Assembly: GCA_036001245.1 (NCBI GenBank)
Contig: DASYUL010000015.1
Span: forward strand, 1 to 64,000
Length of the DNA stretch: 64,000 nt
Direction: 5' to 3'
Origin: Gp7-AA6 sp036001245
GTDB taxonomy: Bacteria; Acidobacteriota; Thermoanaerobaculia; UBA5066; Gp7-AA6
In this document: positions 8,884-16,645 of the stretch, in pieces
How positions within the stretch are numbered: position 1 is the first letter of the stretch
Layout of the letters: each line of letters begins with the position of its first letter
Position numbers and translations under genes: made by a program
The notes under the pieces: generated by a model
What the model was told of the DNA's origin: nothing
Seen by the model: only the letters and a program-made list of their open reading frames with translations
Database searches by the model: none

Positions 8884-10500
8884 ATGGAGGCCGCCCGCAA
8901 GCACGACTACGACGTCGTGATCGTCGGAGGCGCCGTCGCCGGGGCGTCGACCGCGATTCTGCTGCGCCGGCGGGTGCCGGAAGCCCGCGTGCTCGTCGTC
9001 GAAAAGTCCGATCGATTCGACTGGAAGGTCGGTGAGTCGACCGTGGAAGTTTCGGCCTACTTTCTGACGCGCGTCCTGAAGCAGTACGACTACCTCTCGC
9101 GCGAGCAGCTTCCGAAACAGGCCTTCCGGTTCTGGTTCCACAATGACGCGGTGAAGAGCGTGCGCGAGGCGTCGGAGACCGGCCCCACGCAGCTCGCGCG
9201 GGTGCCGTCCTTTCAGCTCGACCGCGCGAAGCTCGACGAGCGCTTGATCGTGGTCGCCGCGCAGGAAGGCGCGGACGTCTGGCGGCCCGCCCGGGTGACC
9301 GGTTTCGAGCTCGACGGCGAGGCGGGCAACACGGTTTCGATCGAGAGGTCCGACGGCTCGCGTGCGACTGTCCGCTGCCGGTGGCTCGTCGACGCGACCG
9401 GCCGTCACGCGATGCTCGCGCGGCGCCGGGGCGGCGTCACGCCGATCGAATCGCACCCGACCTCGGCCATCTGGGTGCGCTATCGCGGCGTGAGAGACCT
9501 CGACGGCGTCGAAGTCGCCGGCACGGATCCGGCGGATCCCTACGCCCGAAGCGTGCTGGCGTCGCGACGGCTGGCCACGAACCACTTCACCGGCTGGGGG
9601 TACTGGATCTGGCTGATACCGCTCCAGGGAGGCGAGACGAGCGTCGGGCTCGTGTGGGACAAGCGGCTTCTGACTCCCGAGGGAAACACGCCGCTCGAAA
9701 GGCTGACGCGGTTCTTGGGTTCGAACCCGTTGACCCGCGAGCTCCTCGAGCACGCCGAGCCGATCGCAGAGGACGTGCGTTCCTACGGCCACCTTCCCTA
9801 CTTCGTCGACCGGTACATCGGACCGGGATGGACCTGCGTCGGCGACGCCGGCGGTTTCCTCGACCCGTTCTATTCACCGGGGCTCGATCAGATGGCGTTC
9901 TCGGTCCACTCCCGCGTCGAGCTCATGAAGCGCGCGCTCCGCGGCGAGGCCGCGGAGGAAATGGCGAAGGCGTACGAGGACCACAACCGGAAGTACTCGC
10001 GCTATTTCCACTACTTCTACGAGTCGATCTACCGCGACAAGTACTACGTCATGGGCGATTACGACACGATGACGACCGCGTTTCTCCTCGACACGTCCCT
10101 CTACTATTTCGCGGCGGTGATGCCCATCTACCGCTGGAGCGCGGACCGGCTCGGGGTGCCTCCGTTCTACCAGGACGGGGCGAAGATGGGTTACATCCCG
10201 ATCCGCTTCTACAACCGTCGATTGACTGCGATCGCGAAGCGGAAGAAGGCGCTCGGCATCTACGGCAACCACAACGCCGGACGGCGTCCCGGCCTCGTCG
10301 GCTTCTCGGTGAGGAGCGCGAACGTCGTGATGCTCATGCACGGCTTGTTGCGCTGGTGGAAAGCGGAGGTCGCGAACGCGTGGACGTACGTCGTAAAGCC
10401 CCGCAGGCTGGCTCGCGCCGCGGCGGTCCCTGCGGGACCGGCGGCTGAGAGAGTTCAAACGAAGGCATCGCCTCTCGGCAACCTCAACAGCTCGCGCTAA
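8884..10500 (+). CDS. FAD-dependent halogenase-like / tryptophan-halogenase-family monooxygenase
   Basis: A 538 aa flavoprotein. The N-terminus has a Rossmann FAD-binding loop (VVIVGGAVAGAS, residues 12-22) and a KVGEST motif at 48-53. WIWLIP at 241-246 matches the WxWxIP signature of flavin-dependent halogenases, and Lys78 (PKQAFRF) falls where the catalytic lysine of PrnA/RebH-type enzymes lies. A GDAGGFLDPFYSPG stretch completes FAD binding. Known family members use FADH2, O2 and halide to halogenate small molecules. Related non-halogenating oxidases and geranylgeranyl-reductase-like enzymes share the fold, so the reaction is unproven. ATG 8884 has no Shine-Dalgarno but TAGACT 6 nt upstream. 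An SDR gene follows after 6 bp, plausibly the same unit. Confidence 0.72.
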   Translation: MEAARKHDYDVVIVGGAVAGASTAILLRRRVPEARVLVVEKSDRFDWKVGESTVEVSAYFLTRVLKQYDYLSREQLPKQAFRFWFHNDAVKSVREASETGPTQLARVPSFQLDRAKLDERLIVVAAQEGADVWRPARVTGFELDGEAGNTVSIERSDGSRATVRCRWLVDATGRHAMLARRRGGVTPIESHPTSAIWVRYRGVRDLDGVEVAGTDPADPYARSVLASRRLATNHFTGWGYWIWLIPLQGGETSVGLVWDKRLLTPEGNTPLERLTRFLGSNPLTRELLEHAEPIAEDVRSYGHLPYFVDRYIGPGWTCVGDAGGFLDPFYSPGLDQMAFSVHSRVELMKRALRGEAAEEMAKAYEDHNRKYSRYFHYFYESIYRDKYYVMGDYDTMTTAFLLDTSLYYFAAVMPIYRWSADRLGVPPFYQDGAKMGYIPIRFYNRRLTAIAKRKKALGIYGNHNAGRRPGLVGFSVRSANVVMLMHGLLRWWKAEVANAWTYVVKPRRLARAAAVPAGPAAERVQTKASPLGNLNSSR

Positions 10501-10506
10501 TAATCG

Positions 10507-11289
10507 GTGCCCGGAACAACCCTCGTCACCGGCGCATCGAGCGGCATCGGTCGGGAGCTCGCGATCCTGGCCGCAAAGGAGCGTCGCGACGTCGTCCTCG
10601 TCGCGCGACGCCGAGAGCGGCTGGAAGAGCTCGCCGGCGAGATCTCGTCGCGCTTCGGAGTCGTCGCCGAGATCGTCTCCGGCGACGTCTCCGAGCCGGG
10701 GGCGCCGGCGCGCATCGTCGCCGCCGCGGAAAAGCGCGGGCCCGTCGAAGTGCTCGTCAACGCGGCCGGCCTCGGCGTCCACGGCTTCTTCTGGGAGACG
10801 CCGCTCGAGCAGGAGCGCGAGACGATCCTCGTCAACGTCCTCGCGCTGACCGAGCTGACGAAGCTTTGCGTCGAGCGCATGGTCGAGCGTCGCCGCGGCC
10901 GGATTCTGAACCTGGCCTCGACGGCGGCGTTTCAGCCGGGACCGCTCATGGCGGTCTACTACGCGACCAAGGCTTACGTGCTCTCGTTCACCCAGGCGCT
11001 CGCCGAGGAGCTCTCCGGAACGGGCGTGACGGCGACCGCGCTCTGCCCGGGACCGACCCTGACCGAGTTTCAGGCAAAGGCGGGGCTGGCGGGCACCCCG
11101 CTCTTCCGCGGGCCGCTCGTCCTCGACGCCGCGACCGTGGCGCGAGCGGGCTGGGAGGGAGCGAGGCGCGGCAAGCGCGTCGTCGTGCCGGGCGCCGCGA
11201 ACAAGATCCTTGCGGTGGGGGCGCGCCTCTCACCGAGAACGCTCGCGACGAAAATCGCGCGGAAGCTCCAGGAGAAACGGACGGCGTGA
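10507..11289 (+). CDS. short-chain dehydrogenase/reductase (SDR)
   Basis: A 260 aa classical SDR. It has the cofactor loop TGASSGIG (residues 8-15), NAAG at 85-88, catalytic Ser138 (LNLASTAAF) and Y151-x3-K155 (YYATK). Arg-rich sequence after strand 2 (ARRRERLEE) favours NADP(H). It most resembles the fatty-acid/steroid-type SDRs (DltE-like), but the substrate cannot be told. It begins with GTG, 6 bp after the halogenase-like gene, so the two oxidoreductases are probably co-transcribed. A 175-bp spacer without clear signals follows (11290-11464). Confidence 0.85.
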   Translation: MPGTTLVTGASSGIGRELAILAAKERRDVVLVARRRERLEELAGEISSRFGVVAEIVSGDVSEPGAPARIVAAAEKRGPVEVLVNAAGLGVHGFFWETPLEQERETILVNVLALTELTKLCVERMVERRRGRILNLASTAAFQPGPLMAVYYATKAYVLSFTQALAEELSGTGVTATALCPGPTLTEFQAKAGLAGTPLFRGPLVLDAATVARAGWEGARRGKRVVVPGAANKILAVGARLSPRTLATKIARKLQEKRTA

Positions 11290-11464
11290 GCTGGGCGATG
11301 AAGGGGCGCAGCTGCCAGGTCTTCGGAGCAGACCCGGCTCGTGTTCCCCGGGTTTTGCCTGCTACGGGAGCGGGCGTCTTGAGGCGGCTTCCCTTCCAAG
11401 GTCGCGCGAAACCCGGAGAATCGAATGAGCGGTCCAACCCGATGAAAGTTCCCGCCGTACTCCG

Positions 11465-12760
11465 CTAAGGGCGGCGAACCAGCAAGAGTCCCACACCGAC
11501 CAGTGCGACTGCGAGGAGAGCGAGCATGCCGGTGGAAAGGGTCGGGATTTCACCCGACAGGACCGCCGGGGTGGCCGTTGCAGTCGGGACTCCTGGGACG
11601 GGAGTGGCCGTAGCTGTCGTGACTCCCGGGACGGGAGTCATCGTTGGCGTGACCCCGCTCACGGTCGGCGTCGCGGTGGCAAAGCTCGGCGTTTGCGTCG
11701 GGGAAACGGTCGGAGAAGCCGCCGGGGGTGTCGGTGTAGAAGTCTCGACGGGAGGAGTCAGAGGCGTGTCCGTCACGGTCGGAGTCGGCGTGACTGTGAG
11801 TGTCGGGGTGGAAGTCGGCGTCGCAGTCTGCGCTGGAACGACGCCGCCGGAGTTGATCGAGTTGTCCTGACCGCCCGTGGAGGCGCCGTCCAATTGCCGC
11901 AGGCTGAAGTGGGACGGGCCTCCCTGGATCGTGCTCACCCCCTGACCCGGCCCCCACCCATCTGGATCCGTGCCGCCTTTGGCGAGATGGCCCGCCATCT
12001 CGACCAGGATCGACGTCGAAGTCGAAGTCCAGGAGAGGGTGTAGAAGACCTGCGAATCACCCGTATCGCCGAGGTCCGGAACGCTGTGAGTCATCGTCAG
12101 AGATGCCGCGGATATCGGCGCGTCTCCGTACATCGTGAACACCCGATCACCGAACACCGCCTCGTACGCATTGATCCGGGACTGCGTGGATCCGTCGCTG
12201 CTGACGAATGGATCGTCAGGAACCGTGACCGCGAAGGTATTCGTCCCGCTGCGAAGCGAGTTGCAGGTGCCGCCGAGGCTTGCCGGCAGCTCGGGACCGC
12301 AGGGATTCAGCGTCAGCGTGATCCCGGCGTTCGCAGCTGCGGCGACGGCCTGCGCGTAAGACGTCAGCCAGTCGTAACCATGCTCGCCGCCCTTGGTGAA
12401 ATCGACTTCGAAGGTCAGAGTGTGAGTGTTACCCGCGGTTGCGGCGATGCCCGTAAAAACCCCCTGTTGCGTAACGGACATGCCTTCCGCGTAGAGAGAG
12501 TTGCCCGACTGAAGAATCGACCCGATCCAATGGCAGTTGCCGAGACCAGTCACCGGACCGGTCGTCTCGTTGTTCGCACACTGACGGAAGTCGTTATCCG
12601 CACGGAGAGAGGACGCGATTACGACGCTTCCGAGCAGAGTCAGCGCCCCCCGGGAGATGTGCCGTCGCCGACCCCCCCGAGAGGATCCGGCGATGCCGGA
12701 TAGTTGGATTGCTTTGCTAATGCTTGCGCTAGCGTAGCCGACACCGAATTCTTTGTCCAA
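11465..12760 (-). CDS. IPTL-CTERM sorted, Thr/Pro-rich surface protein
   Basis: A predicted exported protein of about 431 aa with an N-terminal hydrophobic signal (LTLLGSVVIASSLRA), a ~270 aa beta-rich ectodomain with a Cys pair (NPCGPELPASLGGTC), and a Thr/Pro-rich linker of PTPT/TATATPVPGV repeats. It ends in GEIPTLSTGMLALLAVALVGVGLLLVRRP-type sequence: the IPTL motif, a membrane helix and basic residues. This is the IPTL-CTERM signal processed by exosortase-like enzymes. The linker is internally repetitive in DNA (11580-11645, two copies around ACTCCYGGGACGGGAGT). The start is uncertain: TTG 12760 is the best visible codon; the frame continues into the antisense of tRNA-Ser, which is not coding. 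Function unknown. Confidence 0.75.
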   Translation of the reverse strand: MDKEFGVGYASASISKAIQLSGIAGSSRGGRRRHISRGALTLLGSVVIASSLRADNDFRQCANNETTGPVTGLGNCHWIGSILQSGNSLYAEGMSVTQQGVFTGIAATAGNTHTLTFEVDFTKGGEHGYDWLTSYAQAVAAAANAGITLTLNPCGPELPASLGGTCNSLRSGTNTFAVTVPDDPFVSSDGSTQSRINAYEAVFGDRVFTMYGDAPISAASLTMTHSVPDLGDTGDSQVFYTLSWTSTSTSILVEMAGHLAKGGTDPDGWGPGQGVSTIQGGPSHFSLRQLDGASTGGQDNSINSGGVVPAQTATPTSTPTLTVTPTPTVTDTPLTPPVETSTPTPPAASPTVSPTQTPSFATATPTVSGVTPTMTPVPGVTTATATPVPGVPTATATPAVLSGEIPTLSTGMLALLAVALVGVGLLLVRRP

Positions 12761-12787
12761 TCTCTTGGCTGTTACACTCGTTCCTCC

Positions 12788-12875
12788 GGAGGAGTGGCCG
12801 AGCGGTTTAAGGCGGCGGTCTTGAAAACCGCTGTACCGAAAGGTACCGGGAGTTCGAATCTCTCCTCCTCCGCCA
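12788..12875 (+). tRNA. tRNA-Ser (anticodon UGA)
   Basis: Acceptor stem GGAGGAG/CTCCTCC, D-arm GGCCGAGCGGTTTAAGGC, anticodon arm GCGGT-CTTGAAA-ACCGC with anticodon TGA, long variable arm (GTACCGAAAGGTAC), T-loop GTTCGAATC and encoded CCA at 12873-12875. Reads UCA-family serine codons. Confidence 0.96.
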
Positions 12876-12986
12876 CTCAATCGCACACCGAAGGTTCGCA
12901 CCGAGCGCCTTCTGCCGAAGCCAGAAGCGCGACACAAGCGCCGGCGTCGAGCTGGCCCTCATCTTTTCTCCTCCGCCACGACCTCT

Positions 12987-14525
12987 TCAGGCCGACTGCT
13001 GCTTCGCCTCGAAAGCGAGGATCCGGTCGCGCCCGGCCTCTTTCGCCGCGTAAAGGGCCTCGTCCGCCGCGCGTAACAACTCCGGACCCGTCGAGCCATG
13101 TTCCGGTGACGCCGCGACTCCGCCCGAAACAGTCAGTCTGTCGAGAATCTGATCGTCGTGCCGAACCTGCAGCCCTTTGACGAACAACCGGATCTGCTCC
13201 ACGCGCTGCCGGGCGTCCGCAAGAGTCGAACCAGGCAGAACCAACACGAACTCCTCGCCGCCGAAGCGGCAGGAAATATCGCTCTTGCGCAGCTTCTCGC
13301 GGAGCACGCGGCCCAGCTCGCCCAATACCCGATCTCCGGCTTCGTGCCCGAAGGTGTCGTTGAACTGCTTCAAGTAATCCAGGTCCAGCATCGCGACGCA
13401 CAGCGGGATGCCTTCGCGACTCGTTCGATGGAGCTCGCGCGCCAGACTCTCTTCCAGGTAACGCCGGTTGTACAGCCCCGTGAGCGGATCCCGAGTGGCT
13501 TGCTCGCGCAGCCTCTCCCGCAGTCTCAGGTTGAACAGAGACAGCTTGATGTCCTCACCCACCGTCACGGCAAGCGGGGTTTCTCCCTTTCCCTTTGACA
13601 GTCCGATCAGGGACAACACTCCCAGCGTTTCACCCTGTACCGTCAAGGGCACGCACAGATAGCCCGTATCCGGTCGAAGGACGAAGTGGCGGCAGAGCAG
13701 ACTCCCCCGCGGATCCAATACTTCATGGGGCTTCCCGCGCCGCATCGCCCAGCAGTCCTCCAACGCGAACACGGCTTCTGGAGGAGGCTCGGCGCCCCAG
13801 CGCGCGACCGTCTCGAGACGCTCTCCGCCACCCATGATCGCGAGGAAGCCGTTCATGCCGGGGAAGAGCTCATCCGCCATCAGCGCGATCACCCTGTAGA
13901 TTTCCTCCTGCGTCGAGCACATCTGAAGGAGCTCTGTCATCCGGTTGAGTACCTGCATGTCGCTGTCACGGCGGCGCAATTCCTTCACGCGATCGACGAG
14001 CTCCTCGGTGTCGCGCCGTGTGATCTCTTCCGCCTGCTTCCGAACCGTTACGTCACGGATGTTGCACTGGATGACTCGCTCGCCCTCGACGAGGTAGAGG
14101 TTGCTGACGAACTCCACGTTCCGCCGCTCGTTATCCTTGGTTTCGAGCGGCAGATCCTCGTAACGGATGTATTCGTTCCTCTGCAACTCCCGGAAAGCGC
14201 TCCGGCTGGCCGCGACGTCTTTGAACGGTCCGATTTCCCACAGCATCTTGCCGACCAGCTCGGCATGGGAATAACCCAGCAAGACTTCCACGAAAGGATT
14301 GACATCGGTAATTCTGCCGGTGTCCGCGTCCAGAATCAGTATGCCGTCCTTCGCCGTCTCGAAGAGCCTTCGGTACCGCACCTCGGATGCTCGCAGCGCG
14401 TGATCGATCCGCTGGTGTTCGTCGGTGTCTTGAAGCGACTCGGCCACAGTCCGCTCGAGCTGGGCCACACGCGCCCTCAACGACTCGTTCTCGGCCGCGA
14501 GTTCTGTTCTCATCTTGTTCGGCAT
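12987..14525 (-). CDS. PAS-GAF-GGDEF diguanylate cyclase
   Basis: A 512 aa cytosolic c-di-GMP synthase. A short coiled coil (LAAENESLRARVAQLERTV) leads to a PAS domain (~60-180: YRRLFETAKDGILILD), a GAF domain (~205-335) and a GGDEF domain (~350-505) with active-site GGEEF. An RxxD (RKSD) sits five residues before it, matching the allosteric I-site, so product inhibition is likely. ATG 14525 is chosen because GGGAGGG lies 5 nt upstream; the in-frame TTG at 14585 overlaps a -10-like box and would translate through the hairpin. The leader hairpin masks this Shine-Dalgarno, which may control translation. No EAL domain or other c-di-GMP enzyme is nearby; a degenerate PilZ-like protein lies at 49.6 kb. 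Confidence 0.93.
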   Translation of the reverse strand: MPNKMRTELAAENESLRARVAQLERTVAESLQDTDEHQRIDHALRASEVRYRRLFETAKDGILILDADTGRITDVNPFVEVLLGYSHAELVGKMLWEIGPFKDVAASRSAFRELQRNEYIRYEDLPLETKDNERRNVEFVSNLYLVEGERVIQCNIRDVTVRKQAEEITRRDTEELVDRVKELRRRDSDMQVLNRMTELLQMCSTQEEIYRVIALMADELFPGMNGFLAIMGGGERLETVARWGAEPPPEAVFALEDCWAMRRGKPHEVLDPRGSLLCRHFVLRPDTGYLCVPLTVQGETLGVLSLIGLSKGKGETPLAVTVGEDIKLSLFNLRLRERLREQATRDPLTGLYNRRYLEESLARELHRTSREGIPLCVAMLDLDYLKQFNDTFGHEAGDRVLGELGRVLREKLRKSDISCRFGGEEFVLVLPGSTLADARQRVEQIRLFVKGLQVRHDDQILDRLTVSGGVAASPEHGSTGPELLRAADEALYAAKEAGRDRILAFEAKQQSA

Positions 14526-14529
14526 TGTG

Positions 14530-14558
14530 ACCCTCCCACCTGTTTCGGGTGGGAGGGT
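14530..14558 (-). promoter_or_regulatory. perfect 11-bp hairpin masking the diguanylate cyclase Shine-Dalgarno
   Basis: In the mRNA, ACCCTCCCACC, a 7-nt loop (CGAAACA) and GGTGGGAGGGT form an 11-bp perfect stem. The 3' arm contains the GGGAGGG Shine-Dalgarno 5 nt before the ATG, so the 5' arm acts as an anti-Shine-Dalgarno. No U-tract follows, so it is unlikely to be an intrinsic terminator. Confidence 0.7.
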
Positions 14559-14584
14559 GACAGCGCCGCCACTGGTGTCTCTCA

Positions 14585-14590
14585 ATTATC
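14585..14590 (-). promoter_or_regulatory. candidate -10 box (GATAAT) of the diguanylate cyclase gene
   Basis: Minus-strand GATAAT (5 of 6 to consensus) follows an A/T-rich tract unusual for this GC-rich region (TTTGTTTTTTTGAAAGTG). A start about 7 nt downstream would give a leader of roughly 50 nt that includes the whole SD hairpin. No good -35 hexamer is evident. Confidence 0.4.
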
Positions 14591-14882
14591 CACTTTCAAA
14601 AAAACAAAGGAATCGTTCGTCGTCCGACATTTGCTGTCGTACCCAGTACGACTTCCACACTCCTCCCGCCATTTCCTCCGTCACTGAGCCCGAACGGAGC
14701 GAGAGTCGTTCGACCGCGTCGACTCGGACGGAGAGCCCCTTCGGACGACGCTACGATTCTTCTCGGCGCGATAAGTTCGACCGTCCGCGGCCCGGCGTCG
14801 CACGTCTTCGGTTGGGGACCTTGATGAGACCTTCGGTCGCGGCCGGAACATCCTGCCGGCGTCGCCAAGTCGAGGCCACTCA
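14591..14882. other. gene-free stretch between the diguanylate cyclase and importer genes
   Basis: Together with the palindrome at 14883-14973, this makes about 410 bp (14586-14999) without a convincing gene. ORFs here lack start signals and recognisable domains. Apart from the A/T-rich promoter-like tract at its left end and the palindrome at its right end, I see nothing interpretable. Confidence 0.5.
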
Positions 14883-14973
14883 GGGTCAGGCGTGTATTTT
14901 GGTAGTTCGGCGCAGCCGGGATCGGCTTTGGTTGGCAGTGCTGTCGATCAAGGCCAAAATACACGCCTGACCC
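14883..14973. repeat. perfect 20-bp inverted repeat (GGGTCAGG-type palindromic element)
   Basis: Left arm GGGTCAGGCGTGTATTTTGG (14883-14902) and right arm CCAAAATACACGCCTGACCC (14954-14973) are exact reverse complements around a 51-nt spacer. The form resembles REP-like elements mobilised in trans by RAYT (Y1) transposases in other genomes. No transposase is in this window. Confidence 0.75.
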
Positions 14974-14999
14974 CATCGGTTTGCTAGACTTCCGCGGCT

Positions 15000-15884
15000 T
15001 TGGCGCGCCCGGTCGCAACCGATTCGTCGCACCCCCGCGGCCGCCGCGCGCGCGCGACGCGCACCCTCGCACGCGCCCTTCTCCCGCTCTCCGGAATCGC
15101 CGTTCTCGTGTTGCTCTGGGACGTCGCGTTGCGCGCCGCCGGAGGCCCGTCCCAGCTCCTGCCGCGCCCCCTCGCGGTGGTCCTTGCGATCGCAGAGCTT
15201 GCCCAGAAGGGCTTTCTCGTCAAGCACGTCGTCGCGTCTCTCTTCCGAGTGACGTGGGGTTACGTGGCTGCGGTCCTCCTCGGGATTCCGCTCGGAATCG
15301 TGCTCGGCTGGTATCGCCGCGGGGGCATGGCGCTGGCGCCTCTTCTCGAGATCCTGCGGCCGATCTCGCCGCTCGCCTGGATCCCGCTCGCCATTCTCTG
15401 GTTCGGGGTCGGAGACATCTCGGCGGTCTTCATCATCTTCCTCGCGTCTCTCTTTCCGCTGACGCTCACGGCGATGAACGCCGTCCGGGGCGTCGAGCTC
15501 GTGCACGTCAACGCGGGAAGGAACTTCGGGCTCCGCGCGCCGGAGCTCCTGCGCCGTGTGATCTATCCGGCGATCCTGCCGCAGCTTCTCGTCGGGCTCC
15601 GGCTCTCGCTCGGGATCGCCTGGCTCGTCGTCGTCGCGGCCGAGATGATCGCAGTCAGCTCGGGGCTCGGCTTCCTCATCATCGATGCCAGAAACGCCGG
15701 CAACCGCTACGACCTCGTCGTCGCCGGCATGGTCTTGATCGGCGTCATCGGAATCGCCCTCGACGCGATGATGCGCAGCCTCGAGCGGTCGAAAGCACTC
15801 GCCTGGGGATACACGGCCGCTTTCGAAGCCGACGAGTCCCGCATTGACCGGAAGGCCGCGGCCGGGGCCGCCGTCGTTCCATGA
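15000..15884 (+). CDS. ABC transporter permease (SsuC/TauC/NrtB type), first of two
   Basis: A 294 aa inner-membrane permease with about six helices. The BPD_transp_1 EAA loop region contains LEILRPISPLAWIPLAILWFG and NAGRNFGLRAPELLRRVIYPA, typical of nitrate/sulfonate/taurine importers. It starts with TTG, 9 nt after TAGACT and with no Shine-Dalgarno, suggesting a leaderless operon start. Its stop overlaps the ATPase gene by ATGA. It is paralogous to the third gene of the operon, so the pore is probably a heterodimer. The substrate is unknown. Confidence 0.88.
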   Translation: MARPVATDSSHPRGRRARATRTLARALLPLSGIAVLVLLWDVALRAAGGPSQLLPRPLAVVLAIAELAQKGFLVKHVVASLFRVTWGYVAAVLLGIPLGIVLGWYRRGGMALAPLLEILRPISPLAWIPLAILWFGVGDISAVFIIFLASLFPLTLTAMNAVRGVELVHVNAGRNFGLRAPELLRRVIYPAILPQLLVGLRLSLGIAWLVVVAAEMIAVSSGLGFLIIDARNAGNRYDLVVAGMVLIGVIGIALDAMMRSLERSKALAWGYTAAFEADESRIDRKAAAGAAVVP

Positions 15885-16645
15885 TGCCTGCCGGGGGGAC
15901 CAAAGTCCGCATCCAGGGACTCTCGAAGTCGTTCCACACGAACGGCCACGAGATCCGGGTGCTCGAGAACATCGACCTCGACGTCCGCGACGGCGAGCTC
16001 GTCTGCATCCTCGGGCCGTCGGGCTGCGGCAAATCCACGCTGCTGAACATCGTCGGCGGATTCCTCCCCGCCTCGAGCGGCGAGGTGACGATCGACGGTC
16101 TGCCGGTCCGCGAGCCCGACCCGCGCCGCATCTTCGTCTTCCAGGAGCGAGGCGTCTTTCCCTGGCTGACGGTCGAGGGGAACATCGGGTTCGGGATCTC
16201 CGGCCTTCCGCCGAAGGAAAAAGCGGCCCGAATCGCGCACTACGTCCGGCTCGTCGGCCTCGAAGGCTTCGAGAGCGCGTATCCCCAGGAGCTTTCCGGC
16301 GGCATGAAGCAGCGCGTCGAGGTCGCCCGCGCGCTCGCCGTGAACCCCGACGTGCTCTACCTCGATGAGCCGTTCGGAGCGCTCGACTCGATCACCCGGC
16401 TCGTCATGAGGAGCGAGCTCTTGCGCATCTGGGAGGCGGAGAAGAAGACGATCCTCTTCGTGACCCACGATATCGAAGAGTCCTGCCAGCTCGCCGATCG
16501 CATCGTCGTGCTCTCGGCGCGTCCCGGCTCGATCCGGCGCATGGTCGACGTCGACATGCCGCACCCGCGCGATCTTTCCTCGCCCGGCTATCTCGCCCTG
16601 CGAGACAGCATCCTCGAGGAGATCGGGCTCGCCCACCGGATATGA
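15881..16645 (+). CDS. ABC transporter ATP-binding protein (SsuB/TauB/NrtD type)
   Basis: A 254 aa cytosolic ATPase that powers the importer encoded on both sides. It shows Walker A GPSGCGKST, a Q-loop (FQERGVFPWLTV), signature LSGGMKQR, Walker B VLYLDEPFGALD and the H-loop VTHDIEES. FPWLTV after the Q-loop is characteristic of the nitrate/sulfonate/taurine subfamily. It overlaps both permease genes by 4 bp (ATGA), so translation is probably coupled. Confidence 0.92.
   Translation: MMPAGGTKVRIQGLSKSFHTNGHEIRVLENIDLDVRDGELVCILGPSGCGKSTLLNIVGGFLPASSGEVTIDGLPVREPDPRRIFVFQERGVFPWLTVEGNIGFGISGLPPKEKAARIAHYVRLVGLEGFESAYPQELSGGMKQRVEVARALAVNPDVLYLDEPFGALDSITRLVMRSELLRIWEAEKKTILFVTHDIEESCQLADRIVVLSARPGSIRRMVDVDMPHPRDLSSPGYLALRDSILEEIGLAHRI

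Noticed and set aside
6997..9792. Long minus-strand open frame (~930 codons) opposite the FG-GAP and halogenase-like genes
   Set aside because: High-GC shadow frame: composition is Arg/Val/Gly-biased, no domains, and both plus-strand genes have clear motifs.
8884..11289. Full secondary-metabolite cluster around the halogenase-like gene
   Set aside because: No PKS, NRPS, terpene synthase or RiPP genes are adjacent; only an SDR and an FG-GAP protein.
12761..12937. N-terminal extension of the IPTL-CTERM frame containing GGGEIRTPGTFRYSGFQ
   Set aside because: This is the antisense of tRNA-Ser(UGA), a well-known source of spurious peptides; it lacks a suitable start and conserved sequence.
12865..12979. 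CTCCTCCGCCAC of the tRNA-Ser 3' end repeated at about 12968-12979, as a possible att site
   Set aside because: Only 12 bp, about 100 bp apart, with no integrase or mobile cargo between; likely chance in C-rich sequence.
14530..14558. The 11-bp hairpin as an intrinsic terminator
   Set aside because: No U-tract follows on either strand, and it sits directly before a start codon.
14525..14585. TTG 14585 as start of the diguanylate cyclase
   Set aside because: It overlaps a -10-like box and would translate through the hairpin; ATG 14525 has an excellent Shine-Dalgarno and homology begins after it.
14596..15072. Minus-strand open frame across the palindrome at 14883
   Set aside because: No start signal or domain; the frame exists because the palindrome and GC-rich flanks lack stops.
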